From the NCBI RefSeq assembly GCF_900100865.1, contig NZ_LT627734.1, positions 124,001 through 188,000 of the forward strand: a stretch of 64,000 nt of DNA, in the 5' to 3' direction. The notes beneath the pieces were generated by a model. The model had not been told where the DNA came from, did not search any database, and worked only from the letters and a program-made list of their open reading frames with translations. Each line of letters opens with the position of its first letter. Positions within the stretch are counted from its first letter, which is position 1. Below are positions 51,994 to 60,695 of this stretch, one piece after another. The DNA comes from Candidatus Aquiluna sp. UB-MaderosW2red (GTDB lineage: Bacteria > Actinomycetota > Actinomycetes > Actinomycetales > Microbacteriaceae). Made by a program: the position numbers and the translations under genes.

Positions 51994-52848
51994 TTAGATG
52001 TTTCTTACTCCCCAGACGTAGCTGAAACTTTCACCTGGCGAAAGCACCTTTAGTCCGGCTCCAGTGTTGAAGGCGTCAGCTGCGCAGGTTTGAGGCTCTA
52101 TGGCAACCGCACGCACCCGACCATCAGCCCAATTAAATGATTCGGTCGTATAAACCATGAGCCAATCAGCTCGCTTTTGCCAAACCTCAATGCTGAAGTC
52201 TTGAGTCCTCAAAACAGCCGCTCCCTCAGCGATACCAGAAAACTGCAGATCTAGCGGAAGAGACTCTATTGGGGTGCGGATTCCCTCACCAAAACCAAGC
52301 TCGGTTGCGGGCACTTCTTTCAATGGAATCATGTCCGGGCCGTGAATTGCTCCGGCTTTGGCACGGACCTCAAGTGTCGATGTTGAATCAAAAACAAAGA
52401 ACGGGTGAGTACCTAGTCCAATAGGCGCCGAGCCTTGTCCAGTGTTGGTCGCTACTGTTTCCACCTCAAGACCAGCTTCAGAAATAGAAAAGGTGATCTG
52501 CACCTCTAGATTCCAAGGAAAACTAGGTCTAGGCTCCACAGCGCTGACGAGGGTCAGCCGGTCAGTTTCCTGAGATAGAACATTGGCTGGTAAATCAAAC
52601 AACAATCCGTGAAGGGCATTGCCAAGGGGCTCATTGATCTTTGCCTGATATTCGACACCTTCAAATGTGTAAGCCCCGCCCGCGATTCGATTAGGCCACG
52701 GGGCTAGCATTACCCCGTGGTAGGGGTGTGGTTATGCCGCGGGTTCTGGAATTACAGAATGGCTCACTAAAACTAGCGACCGAAGTGCAGAACCAGCAAT
52801 GTTTATGGTCGCACTGGAGCTACCGGCAGATATCTTGAAGCTTTCCAT
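51994..52848 (-). pseudogene. galM: aldose 1-epimerase interrupted by one stop codon
   Basis: The frame runs from ATG 52848 (MESFKISAGSSSATINIAG) to 51994 and is open except for a TAA at 52734-52732, just before PHPYHGVMLAPWPNRIAGG. Downstream residues are well kept: NALHGLLFD has the catalytic-type His, GLGTHPFFVF the second His, and AIEPQTCAADAFN the Glu. The full length of about 284 residues is normal for galactose mutarotase. A restart at ATG 52710 would give 238 residues lacking the first strands. A recent nonsense mutation is likely; sequencing error is possible. Confidence 0.8.
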
Positions 52849-53061
52849 CTCAGCACATCCTCAATGAAGACTAATAAATCAGACTTTGGATACCCATTGG
52901 AGCATATGATTCAATTTTTCCTTGGCGTAAATTGGTCCCACCTGAGCAATCACCTAGAAAGAGATCGGGTAATTAGGCCCCTCCTGATTAGAAAATCATT
53001 CGTACTCAATAATCACAACGCTCGAAAAATTCTCAAAGGCTTTCGTCTAGCCAGCTGGAAA

Positions 53062-53075
53062 ACGCCTAGAGGCGT
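53062..53075 (-). terminator. terminator of the alcohol dehydrogenase gene
   Basis: ACGCCT-AG-AGGCGT (53062-53075) is a six-base stem followed on minus by GTTTTCC, about 32 bases after the dehydrogenase stop. Short but well placed. Confidence 0.55.
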
Positions 53076-53106
53076 GATTAGCTTTTAAGCCATTGCTTGG
53101 AAACTG

Positions 53107-54150
53107 CTAGATAGTGGCCGCATCAATCACAAAGCGATACTTAACATCACTGCCAACAACGCGCTCATAGGCCGCGTCGATGGCAGCAGGGTCTGTGGCA
53201 TCGACCATCTCGATGATTGAAACGATGTTGTGCTCGCCACAAAAATCAAGCATCTCTTGGGTGCCGTGAATACTGCCGGTGTTTGCACCTGCGATTGACT
53301 TCAAGCCAGTCACAAGACTGAATGGGTTATAGCTCTGGTCTGTGCCCGGCAAACCAACGTTCACCAAAGAACCGCCAACCATCAGCATTGCCAAAAGGGC
53401 ATCGACATCTAGGTCGGCACTGGTGGTATTCAGGATGATGTCGAAGAAGTCTTTGTGGGTTTCCATGGCGTCCACGGTGATCAGATACTCAAGAGCGCCC
53501 ATGTCCTTGGCATCCTGCGCCTTATTTGGTGAGTGGCCAAGGACGTAGGTCTCGGCCCCCATTGCAACGGCAAACTTCACTGCCATATGACCCAGACCAC
53601 CGAGGCCCAAGATTGCGACCTTCATGCCCGGTCCGGCTTTCCAGTGCTTCAAGGGCTCGTAAACGGTGACACCGGCGCATAAAAGTGGTGCTGAGGCTGC
53701 AAAATCGATGTTGGTTGGCACTTTTAGAACAAAGTGTTCTTTCACAACGATGTCCTTGGCATATCCACCGTAGGCGACTTCACCGTCGTAGTGCTTGCCG
53801 TTATATGTCTGGGTATTGCCGGTCCGGCAATAGTTCTCCCTGCCCGCGATACACGGGTAACAGGTGCCGCAAGAATCCACAAAGGTTCCAACGCCAACTC
53901 GGTCGCCCACCTTGAACTTGGTTACTGCCGAGCCAACCTCGGTCACCTCACCAACAATCTCGTGACCCGGCACCATTGGGAAGATGCCCTCTGACCATTC
54001 ATCGCGCACCTGGTGGATATCGGAGTGGCAAATACCGGAAAACTTGATGCTGATCGCCACGCGATCGGGAGCCATTGCCCTCAGTGGCATATCGCCCTTT
54101 TCAAATTTTGCTGAAGGGGTCTTAGAAATAAGCGAACGGGTATTTGGCAT
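53107..54150 (-). CDS. zinc-dependent NAD(P) alcohol dehydrogenase
   Basis: A 347-residue medium-chain dehydrogenase of the cinnamyl-alcohol/YahK type. GICHSDIHQVRDEW and PGHEIVGEVTEVG bear catalytic zinc ligands; VDSCGTCYPCIAGRENYC has the four structural-zinc cysteines; AILGLGGLGHMAVKFA is the cofactor fold. It probably reduces a range of aldehydes. It stands alone, with its own terminator; the start has GGAG a few bases upstream. Confidence 0.94.
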   Translation of the reverse strand: MPNTRSLISKTPSAKFEKGDMPLRAMAPDRVAISIKFSGICHSDIHQVRDEWSEGIFPMVPGHEIVGEVTEVGSAVTKFKVGDRVGVGTFVDSCGTCYPCIAGRENYCRTGNTQTYNGKHYDGEVAYGGYAKDIVVKEHFVLKVPTNIDFAASAPLLCAGVTVYEPLKHWKAGPGMKVAILGLGGLGHMAVKFAVAMGAETYVLGHSPNKAQDAKDMGALEYLITVDAMETHKDFFDIILNTTSADLDVDALLAMLMVGGSLVNVGLPGTDQSYNPFSLVTGLKSIAGANTGSIHGTQEMLDFCGEHNIVSIIEMVDATDPAAIDAAYERVVGSDVKYRFVIDAATI

Positions 54151-54306
54151 TGATTGCTCCTTGAGGTGTCCCTAAAGGCTAGCTCAGTTTCAGCTAGCCG
54201 AAGCCAAGAGCTGTGACCAAAGCGGGATGGTCGACCTGGTTTGGGGCAAAGATATCTGATTTATCGCTAGCGGTATTGGCAAATACCTGTCTAAAGTTTC
54301 TAAAGA

Positions 54307-55278
54307 ATGAAAAAACGTAGCAAAATAATTCTCGGCTCCCTCCTGGCAATTGTGCTGGTGGGGCCGTTTCTGCTCCCGGTTGGAACCTCGGGAACTCTGG
54401 ACAATAAGGCCGCGGCCGAGCTGTCCTGGGGAGCGGAATCAAAGTTTGTTGAGGTCCTGAGCCACGAGGTCCATTACGTGGAGTCGGGTAGCCCGGATTC
54501 TGACCGGCTGATTCTTTTGCTGCACGGTTTCGGAGCTAGCTCCTTGACCTGGAAGCCGATCCTTGAACCGCTCGGCGAATTCGGTCACGTGATTGCCTAC
54601 GACCGTGCAGCCTTTGGTTTCACCGATCGCCCTACCAGCTGGGAAGGCGTCAATCCCTATTCCTCAGCTGGGCAGCTCGCTGTGATTGATTCACTAATCG
54701 ATAAATTCGGCCAGGGTAAGAAGGTCGTGATTATTGGCCACAGTGCCGGCGGAGCACTGGCCTTGGGCTATGCATTAGACCACCCAAACACCGTCACAGC
54801 TTTGGTTCTTGAGGCACCTGCGGTTTATGAAACCGGCGGAGCGCCAGATTGGCTCAATATTCTTTTCAAGATTCCGCAGCTGAACCACGTTGGGCCGCTA
54901 TTGGTTTCTTCGATTGCCGAGAGCGGGCTCTCAGTTTTAGACCAGAGCTATAACGACAAGACCCAAATAACTCAAGAGACCAGGGATAACTACACGGCAC
55001 CACTTAGGGTAAAGGGCTGGGAACGAGGATTCTGGGAGTTTAATAAAGCCGACAAGGCCCTGAGTCTCACCGAGCGCCTTTCTGAATTCAAGGTTCGGAC
55101 TCTTGTGATTACAGGCGACAACGATCAGATTGTCGCCACCGATAACTCGATTCGTCTCTCTGGAGAAATGCCAAGCGCTGATCTCACAATTATTCCAAAT
55201 GCCGGTCACCTACCAAATGAAGAAAAACCCAAAGAATTCCTGAACGCCCTAATCGGTTTTCTTGAGCAATCCAAATAG
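54307..55278 (+). CDS. alpha/beta hydrolase with N-terminal membrane helix
   Basis: A 323-residue hydrolase. Hydrophobic residues 5-20 (IILGSLLAIVLVGPFLLP) may anchor or export it. LLLHGFGASSLTW is the oxyanion loop, IIGHSAGGALAL the nucleophile elbow, TGDNDQI the Asp region and PNAGHLPNEE the His. Haloalkane or epoxide hydrolase-like fold, substrate unknown. Ten bases before the Pr6Pr gene, so probably one operon. Confidence 0.88.
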   Translation: MKKRSKIILGSLLAIVLVGPFLLPVGTSGTLDNKAAAELSWGAESKFVEVLSHEVHYVESGSPDSDRLILLLHGFGASSLTWKPILEPLGEFGHVIAYDRAAFGFTDRPTSWEGVNPYSSAGQLAVIDSLIDKFGQGKKVVIIGHSAGGALALGYALDHPNTVTALVLEAPAVYETGGAPDWLNILFKIPQLNHVGPLLVSSIAESGLSVLDQSYNDKTQITQETRDNYTAPLRVKGWERGFWEFNKADKALSLTERLSEFKVRTLVITGDNDQIVATDNSIRLSGEMPSADLTIIPNAGHLPNEEKPKEFLNALIGFLEQSK

Positions 55279-55287
55279 GGTTTGTGA

Positions 55288-55929
55288 ATGACTTATAAAT
55301 CCTTTTTTGGATCGTTTAGATTGCTTTTGGGAATTGCCCTTTTAGGCTCAGTGGTTTGGCAGATTGCGGATCGAATAGCAAATAATTTATTTCGCCCCCT
55401 CGAATACTTCACCTACTTGAGCATCGACTCAACAATCTATGCCGGGGTTGTGCTTTTGATTTCTGGAGCACTGCTATTGAGCCACAAAAGAGAAACTACT
55501 CGGGTGAACGTGATTCGCCTCGGAGCAACCGTGGCGATGATCGTAATTAGTGCCGGGTATCACCTATTTTTAGGTGATGCTTCGGGAAGTCCGCTAGATG
55601 TTGGTTACGACTGGCCGGTATTACCGAACCTCATAATTCACACCTATGGACCAATTCTGGTCACCCTTGACTATCTTTTATCCGTCAAGGGGCCAAAGAC
55701 AAGCCTCTCAAAGGCGCCATGGCTTTTGATTTTTCCACTGATCTGGGTCACCTACTCAATGATCCGCGGTTCCATCGATGACGTGTGGCCCTATTGGTTC
55801 CTGAACCCCGGTGAAGTAGGGGTTGGCGGGGTTGCAATTTACATAATTGGCTTTGCAATCTTTGGACTGGGCCTTGGCTACACCCTGCTGGCACTTCGGC
55901 GCCTCATCCAAAAAATAACCGGTCACTAA
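55288..55929 (+). CDS. Pr6Pr family membrane protein
   Basis: A 213-residue protein with six predicted membrane helices. FTYLSIDSTIYAGVVLLISG, the HTYGPILVTLDYLL segment and a WPYWFLNPGEVGVGGVAIYI loop are typical of Pr6Pr (FAR-17a/AIG1-like) proteins of actinobacteria. Function unestablished; some distant relatives hydrolyse fatty acid esters. Follows the alpha/beta hydrolase by ten bases. Confidence 0.85.
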   Translation: MTYKSFFGSFRLLLGIALLGSVVWQIADRIANNLFRPLEYFTYLSIDSTIYAGVVLLISGALLLSHKRETTRVNVIRLGATVAMIVISAGYHLFLGDASGSPLDVGYDWPVLPNLIIHTYGPILVTLDYLLSVKGPKTSLSKAPWLLIFPLIWVTYSMIRGSIDDVWPYWFLNPGEVGVGGVAIYIIGFAIFGLGLGYTLLALRRLIQKITGH

Positions 55930-56016
55930 ATCTGACAAACATTCACCCTCAGCCCAGGCTTAGGATTTGTCTTCATTCGCGAAATTATTTCCCAATTGAG
56001 GCGGTTGTTTAGACAT

Positions 56017-56496
56017 ATGGAACTAACTACGAAACTCACAATGCTAGATGGCTCTGAAAAGAGCTTCCAGGACTACGCCGGCAAGGTTGTCATGGTGGTA
56101 AACGTGGCATCACGCTGCGGCCTTAGCCCGCAGTATGAGACTCTCGAAGAGCTCCAGCAAAAGTACCAAGCACGTGGTTTCACCGTGCTGGGGGTCCCTT
56201 CAGGTTCTTTTAAACAGGAACTCAAGGATGATGACGCAATTGCAGAATATTGCTCCACCACCTGGGGGGTTAGCTTCCCAATGACCCAAAAGGCCGAGGT
56301 TAATGGCCGCAAGCGCCACGAACTTTATAAGTCTTTGGTGAAAACCAAGGATTCTCACGGGCTCGCAGGGCCAGTGATGTGGAATTTCGAGAAGTTCATA
56401 ATCTTGCCAAATGGCGAAATCCACCGCTTCAGGCCAACCACCAAGCCGGACGACGAGGCGATCGTTGCCCTGATTGAGGCGAACCTACCCGAGTAA
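56017..56496 (+). CDS. glutathione peroxidase-like thiol peroxidase
   Basis: A 159-residue GPx-fold protein. VNVASRCGLSPQYETLEELQ has the peroxidatic Cys in place of selenocysteine, and GPVMWNFEKFIILPNG the conserved Trp-Asn. The usual NQF-x-x-QE segment holding the catalytic Gln reads GVPSGSFKQELKD, so that Gln is displaced or missing. Such proteins usually take electrons from thioredoxin. ATG 56017 fits the family start; a TTG at 55996 is less likely. No clear ribosome site. Confidence 0.88.
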   Translation: MELTTKLTMLDGSEKSFQDYAGKVVMVVNVASRCGLSPQYETLEELQQKYQARGFTVLGVPSGSFKQELKDDDAIAEYCSTTWGVSFPMTQKAEVNGRKRHELYKSLVKTKDSHGLAGPVMWNFEKFIILPNGEIHRFRPTTKPDDEAIVALIEANLPE

Positions 56497-56505
56497 TCTT
56501 TGGCT

Positions 56506-56889
56506 ATGCCTATAAATGTAGTTGCCGCCATCATTCAAGATGAGGACGGCAACTTTTTTTGTGCCAAGCGCGGCAGTTGGAAATACACCCCCGATAAGTG
56601 GGAGTTCCCCGGCGGCAAAGCCGAAGAGGGGGAGTCGTTAGAGCTGGCACTAATTCGCGAAATTAAAGAAGAACTAAACGTGGACATCAAAATTCTGCGA
56701 CTCTTTGATTCCAGTGTCACCGGCGACATCAAATTGATTTGTTTTGCGGCGGAACTTTTGGGAGACAAGCCACTTTTTTCAACAGACCACTCAGAGCTTG
56801 CCTGGGTTAGTGAAAAAGAACTCTCCAAACTTGATTGGGCAGAAGCCGATTTGCCGGCTCTCAGAAAACTGCTTATGCCTTTTTGCTAG
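56506..56889 (+). CDS. Nudix hydrolase (MutT-like)
   Basis: A 127-residue protein with a complete Nudix box, GGKAEEGESLELALIREIKE then ELNV, preceded by KWEFP, as in MutT. It most likely hydrolyses 8-oxo-dGTP or another nucleotide. ATG at 56506 (TTG 56500 also possible) nine bases after the peroxidase stop, so both oxidative-damage genes probably share an mRNA. Confidence 0.9.
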   Translation: MPINVVAAIIQDEDGNFFCAKRGSWKYTPDKWEFPGGKAEEGESLELALIREIKEELNVDIKILRLFDSSVTGDIKLICFAAELLGDKPLFSTDHSELAWVSEKELSKLDWAEADLPALRKLLMPFC

Positions 56890-57018
56890 CCGGCATTATT
56901 GACCCGGAGGTCTCCGTTAGCTAACTATTGGTACCCGGTTTAGAAATTCGGTCTAATATTGGGTGGCAATCCGTGCAAAATTGGGGTACTTCCCTTTTTC
57001 CTAATCAAGGAGATCTAT

Positions 57019-58647
57019 ATGAGCAACAAGTCTCACAAGCTTCTGGTTTCGGTAGCCACTCTGAGCACCGCACTTCTGGTTTTATCCGGTTGTGCAGCCT
57101 CAGAAACCGAACCATCCGCTAGCAACACAACCGATGGGGCTGCAAGCCCGATCTCAATCACCGTTGGAACCACCGATAAGGTCACTGCACTTGACCCAGC
57201 TGGCTCCTACGACAACGGCTCATTCTTGGTCATGAACCAGGTCTTCCCGTTCCTATTGAACTCAACCCCTGGTAACGCGGACATGGTGCCAGACATTGCT
57301 CTAAGCGCTGAGTTCACTTCACCTAAGCAGTACACCGTGACCTTAAAGCCTGGTTTGAAGTTTGCTAACGGCAACGATCTAACCTCTTCTGATGTTAAGT
57401 TCACCTTTGACCGTCAGGTTGCGATTGCCGATGAAAACGGCCCTTCCTACCTTTTGGCCAACCTAGAGAGCGTTGACGCGCCGGACGCAACAACCGTTGT
57501 CTTCAACCTAATTAGCGAGAACGACCAGGTTTTCCCCGCAGTTCTTTCCTCACCTGCTGCTCCGATTGTTGACGAAGAAGTTTTCTCCGCAACTGCATTG
57601 ACCACTGACGATGAAATCGTGGCTGGTAACGCCTTTGCCGGCCAGTACGTAATCACCGCCTATAAGTTCAACGAGCTAATTCAGTTCACCAAGTATGAGG
57701 GTTACCAGGGTGTCTTGGGCGCTGCTGAGAACCAGACAGTAAACCTAAAGTTCTACGCTGATTCTTCGAACATGAAACTGGATATCCAAGAAGGCAACAT
57801 CGACTTGGCTACCCGCTCGCTATCGGCAACCGATGTTGAAGACCTCTCAACCAACGAAAACGTCAATGTAATCACCGGTCCAGGTGGCGAAATCCGCTAC
57901 ATCGTTTTCAACTTCAACATTCAGCCATATGGTGCAACCACCGCAGAAGCTGATGTCGCAAAGGCAACTGCAGTTCGCAAGGCTGCAGCTCACCTAGTTG
58001 ACCGCGAAGCAATCTCCACCCAGGTCTATAAGGGCACTTACCTGCCACTTTGGTCCTACGTGCCACCAGGGCTTCCTGGTGCCAACGAGTCCCTAAAGGA
58101 CCTTTACGGTGCGACTCCAGATGCTGACGCCGCCGCAAAGATCTTGGCTGACGCCGGGGTTGCGACTCCAGTTGCGCTAAACATCCAGTGGAGCCCGGAT
58201 CACTACGGTCCATCTTCGGGAGACGAGTACGCACTAATCAAGAGCCAGCTCGAAGCAACCGGCTTATTCAAGGTGACCCTGCAGTCAACCGAGTGGGTTA
58301 CCTATGCTCAAGAGCGAAGTGCCGATGTCTACCCAGCTCACCAGCTCGGCTGGTTCCCTGACTACTCAGACCCAGAGAACTACCTAAACCCCTTCTTTTT
58401 GGAGGGCGGTTTCCTAAACAACAACTACAACAACGAAGCTGTAAACACTCTTCTTCGTGACCAGATTGTCACTTTGGACAAAGCTGAGCGTGCTGCAAAG
58501 ATCGAAGAAATTCAGAACCTAGTTGCTGATGACCTATCGACCTTGCCACTGCTTTACGGTGCTCAGGTTGCAGTTGCTGGTAAAGACGTCAACGGCGTTA
58601 TCTTGGATGCTTCATTCAAGATGCGCTTTGGCACAGTCACCAAGTAA
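57019..58647 (+). CDS. peptide-binding lipoprotein (DppA/OppA type)
   Basis: A 542-residue family 5 binding protein. Lipoprotein signal LLVSVATLSTALLVLSGC; FANGNDLTSSDVKFTF is the family signature, and PEYSD-type HQLGWFPDYSDPENYLNPFF occurs late. It should capture di- or oligopeptides, or nickel/other ligands used by this class. ATG 57019 has AAGGAG six bases upstream. First gene of a four-gene operon, followed by a hairpin. Confidence 0.94.
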   Translation: MSNKSHKLLVSVATLSTALLVLSGCAASETEPSASNTTDGAASPISITVGTTDKVTALDPAGSYDNGSFLVMNQVFPFLLNSTPGNADMVPDIALSAEFTSPKQYTVTLKPGLKFANGNDLTSSDVKFTFDRQVAIADENGPSYLLANLESVDAPDATTVVFNLISENDQVFPAVLSSPAAPIVDEEVFSATALTTDDEIVAGNAFAGQYVITAYKFNELIQFTKYEGYQGVLGAAENQTVNLKFYADSSNMKLDIQEGNIDLATRSLSATDVEDLSTNENVNVITGPGGEIRYIVFNFNIQPYGATTAEADVAKATAVRKAAAHLVDREAISTQVYKGTYLPLWSYVPPGLPGANESLKDLYGATPDADAAAKILADAGVATPVALNIQWSPDHYGPSSGDEYALIKSQLEATGLFKVTLQSTEWVTYAQERSADVYPAHQLGWFPDYSDPENYLNPFFLEGGFLNNNYNNEAVNTLLRDQIVTLDKAERAAKIEEIQNLVADDLSTLPLLYGAQVAVAGKDVNGVILDASFKMRFGTVTK

Positions 58648-58662
58648 TTAGCTAATAAATCA

Positions 58663-58699
58663 GAATAGGGGCTGGGCACAGCGTGCCCGGCCCCTATTC
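58663..58699 (+). terminator. intra-operon hairpin after the peptide-binding gene
   Basis: GAATAGGGGC-GGGCAC pairs with GTGCCC-GCCCCTATTC (58663-58699), 16 bp broken by one T/G mismatch, 15 bases after the stop and 30 bases before the permease. The tract after it is not T-rich, so partial termination or 3' end protection is more likely than full stop. Confidence 0.7.
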
Positions 58700-58728
58700 A
58701 TTAGAATCAAAACCTATCTAGGGGTGCG

Positions 58729-59769
58729 ATGAGCAAGAAAACCGGCAGTAGCAGCCTGCTGAAGTATCTAGCGGTTCGATTCACCCTGATTTTCCCAACT
58801 ATTTTAATTTTGGTCACAATGGTGTTTGTTGTGATGCGTGCAATTGGTGACCCGATCACCGCCGCCCTTGGTGGCAAATTAACCTCCGAAGAACTCGCAA
58901 TAAGAATCACCGCGGCCGGTTATGACCGCCCGATTCTGGTTCAGTATTTTGAATACATCGGCCAGATTTTGCGTGGTGACTTTGGTTCGACTCTGACCAC
59001 GAACCAACCTATTACTGCTTTATTGGGCACCTACGGCATGGCAACTTTGGAACTGGCCATCTATGCGATCTTTGTGGCAATTGTGGTCGGCGTGCCACTT
59101 GGCATGATCGCCGCTAAAAGGCGCGATACCGCAACCGATGCCGGCCTCAGATTCTTTGCAATTTTGGCCTATGCCACCCCCGTATTCTTTGTTGGCCTTT
59201 TACTAAAGCTGGTCTTTGCTGTGGCGTGGCCGATCTTGCCGGTCAATGGCCGCTCGAGTATAAACACCGAATTGGCCTTCACTTTGATGGACAACCCGAC
59301 CGGGTTGTATCTAGTCGACGCAATTCGCCTCGGTGAACCCGAGTACATAGCAGACGTGCTTCGGCACGCGGTATTGCCGGGCCTGGCTCTGGGGCTTTTG
59401 ACTGCCGGCATCTTCTTGAGACTTGTCCGCACCAACATGATTGGAACGCTGAACACCGAATATGTTGATGCTGCTCGCTCTCGCGGAGTATCTGAAACAA
59501 GACTCACCACCACCCATGCGCTAAGGCCCGCTCTGATTCCAATCATCACTGTGATTGGAATGCAGATTGCGGTGTTGCTCTCAGGGGCAGTGCTCACGGA
59601 AACCACCTTCGAGTGGAAGGGTTTGGGGTTCCAGCTCGCCCAATATCTAAATGCTCGCGACTATGTCGCGGTGCAGGGCATCGTCGCCTTGTTGGCAATA
59701 ATTGTCGCGCTGACTAACTTTTTGGTCGACGTTATAGTCGCCCTAGTGGATCCCCGGGTGAAGTTCTGA
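58729..59769 (+). CDS. peptide ABC permease, DppB type
   Basis: A 346-residue permease with six membrane helices, GRDFGSTLTTNQPI-like early loop (LRGDFGSTLTTNQPITALL) and the EAA-like loop EYVDAARSRGVSETRLTTTH. The family C-terminus VDVIVALVDPRVKF is intact. It overlaps the next gene by one base (TGATG). Confidence 0.93.
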   Translation: MSKKTGSSSLLKYLAVRFTLIFPTILILVTMVFVVMRAIGDPITAALGGKLTSEELAIRITAAGYDRPILVQYFEYIGQILRGDFGSTLTTNQPITALLGTYGMATLELAIYAIFVAIVVGVPLGMIAAKRRDTATDAGLRFFAILAYATPVFFVGLLLKLVFAVAWPILPVNGRSSINTELAFTLMDNPTGLYLVDAIRLGEPEYIADVLRHAVLPGLALGLLTAGIFLRLVRTNMIGTLNTEYVDAARSRGVSETRLTTTHALRPALIPIITVIGMQIAVLLSGAVLTETTFEWKGLGFQLAQYLNARDYVAVQGIVALLAIIVALTNFLVDVIVALVDPRVKF

Positions 59770-60695
59770 TGAAGATCTGGGATATCACCCCTTTCAAGCA
59801 GCTCAGAATGAGCTTTGGCGTGCAGCGGCTAATGCTGATTATCGGCCTTGCGATTGTGACCACATTCCTAATAATTGCTGCCCTTGCTCCCTTACTAGCC
59901 CCCTACGGTTTCGCGCAGCTGCAATTCGAGAACGGCGACTACTTCGGCGCCCAGCAGGCGCCTAATAGCTTGCACCTATTTGGGACCACCGTTGGCGGTT
60001 ACGATGTGTTCTCTAGGGTTATTTGGGGAACCCAAACCGCGGTCCTGGTGATCGTGCTGGCGGTCGTGCTTTCGATATTTATCGGGGTAATTTTGGGCCT
60101 AATCTCTGGCTACTTTGGTGGTTGGATTGACCGGGTAATGGTTTTGGTGGCCGATGCGGTTTACGCCTTCCCGTCCCTACTTTTGGCAATTGCGCTTTCG
60201 ATCGTGATCTCAGGAGGGCGCTCGGGTCTATTTACCGGAATCCTGGCGGCCGCCGCTTCGATCACGGTTTTATTCATCCCGCAGTACTTCCGTGCGGTGC
60301 GGGCCGAGACCCTTCGGGTGAAACAAGAGGCCTTTGTTGAATCGGCCAGGGTATTGGGCGCTTCCAATGCGCGCATTTTGGCAAAACATATATTTAGAAA
60401 CACCACCAGAACCCTGCCTCTTATTTTCACCCTGAATGCATCCGAGGCAATTTTGACCCTGGCTGGTTTGGGGTTCTTGGGTTTTGGCATCGACCCAACA
60501 ATGGGCGCCGAGTGGGGCTATGACCTAAACCGAGCGGTGAGCGATGTTTCTGCTGGCATCTGGTGGACAGCGATATTCCCAGGTGTGGCGATCGTCTTAG
60601 TGGTGATGGGTAACACGCTGGTCGGCGAGAGCCTGAACGACTTGGCTGACCCTCGACTGCGTGCAAGAAAGGTTGGTGACACTCATGCCGAATGA
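59769..60695 (+). CDS. peptide ABC permease, DppC type
   Basis: A 308-residue permease with the DppC N-terminal cytoplasmic segment, HLFGTTVGGYDVFSRVIWG and the EAA loop FVESARVLGASNARILAKHI. It ends NDLADPRLRARK, the usual DppC terminus. It overlaps the ATPase gene by 11 bases. Forms the peptide channel with the DppB-type permease. Confidence 0.93.
   Translation: MKIWDITPFKQLRMSFGVQRLMLIIGLAIVTTFLIIAALAPLLAPYGFAQLQFENGDYFGAQQAPNSLHLFGTTVGGYDVFSRVIWGTQTAVLVIVLAVVLSIFIGVILGLISGYFGGWIDRVMVLVADAVYAFPSLLLAIALSIVISGGRSGLFTGILAAAASITVLFIPQYFRAVRAETLRVKQEAFVESARVLGASNARILAKHIFRNTTRTLPLIFTLNASEAILTLAGLGFLGFGIDPTMGAEWGYDLNRAVSDVSAGIWWTAIFPGVAIVLVVMGNTLVGESLNDLADPRLRARKVGDTHAE

Noticed and set aside
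52864-53088. 74-codon plus-strand frame between galM and the alcohol dehydrogenase
   Set aside because: It ends over the dehydrogenase terminator, has no convincing ribosome site and no recognisable family.
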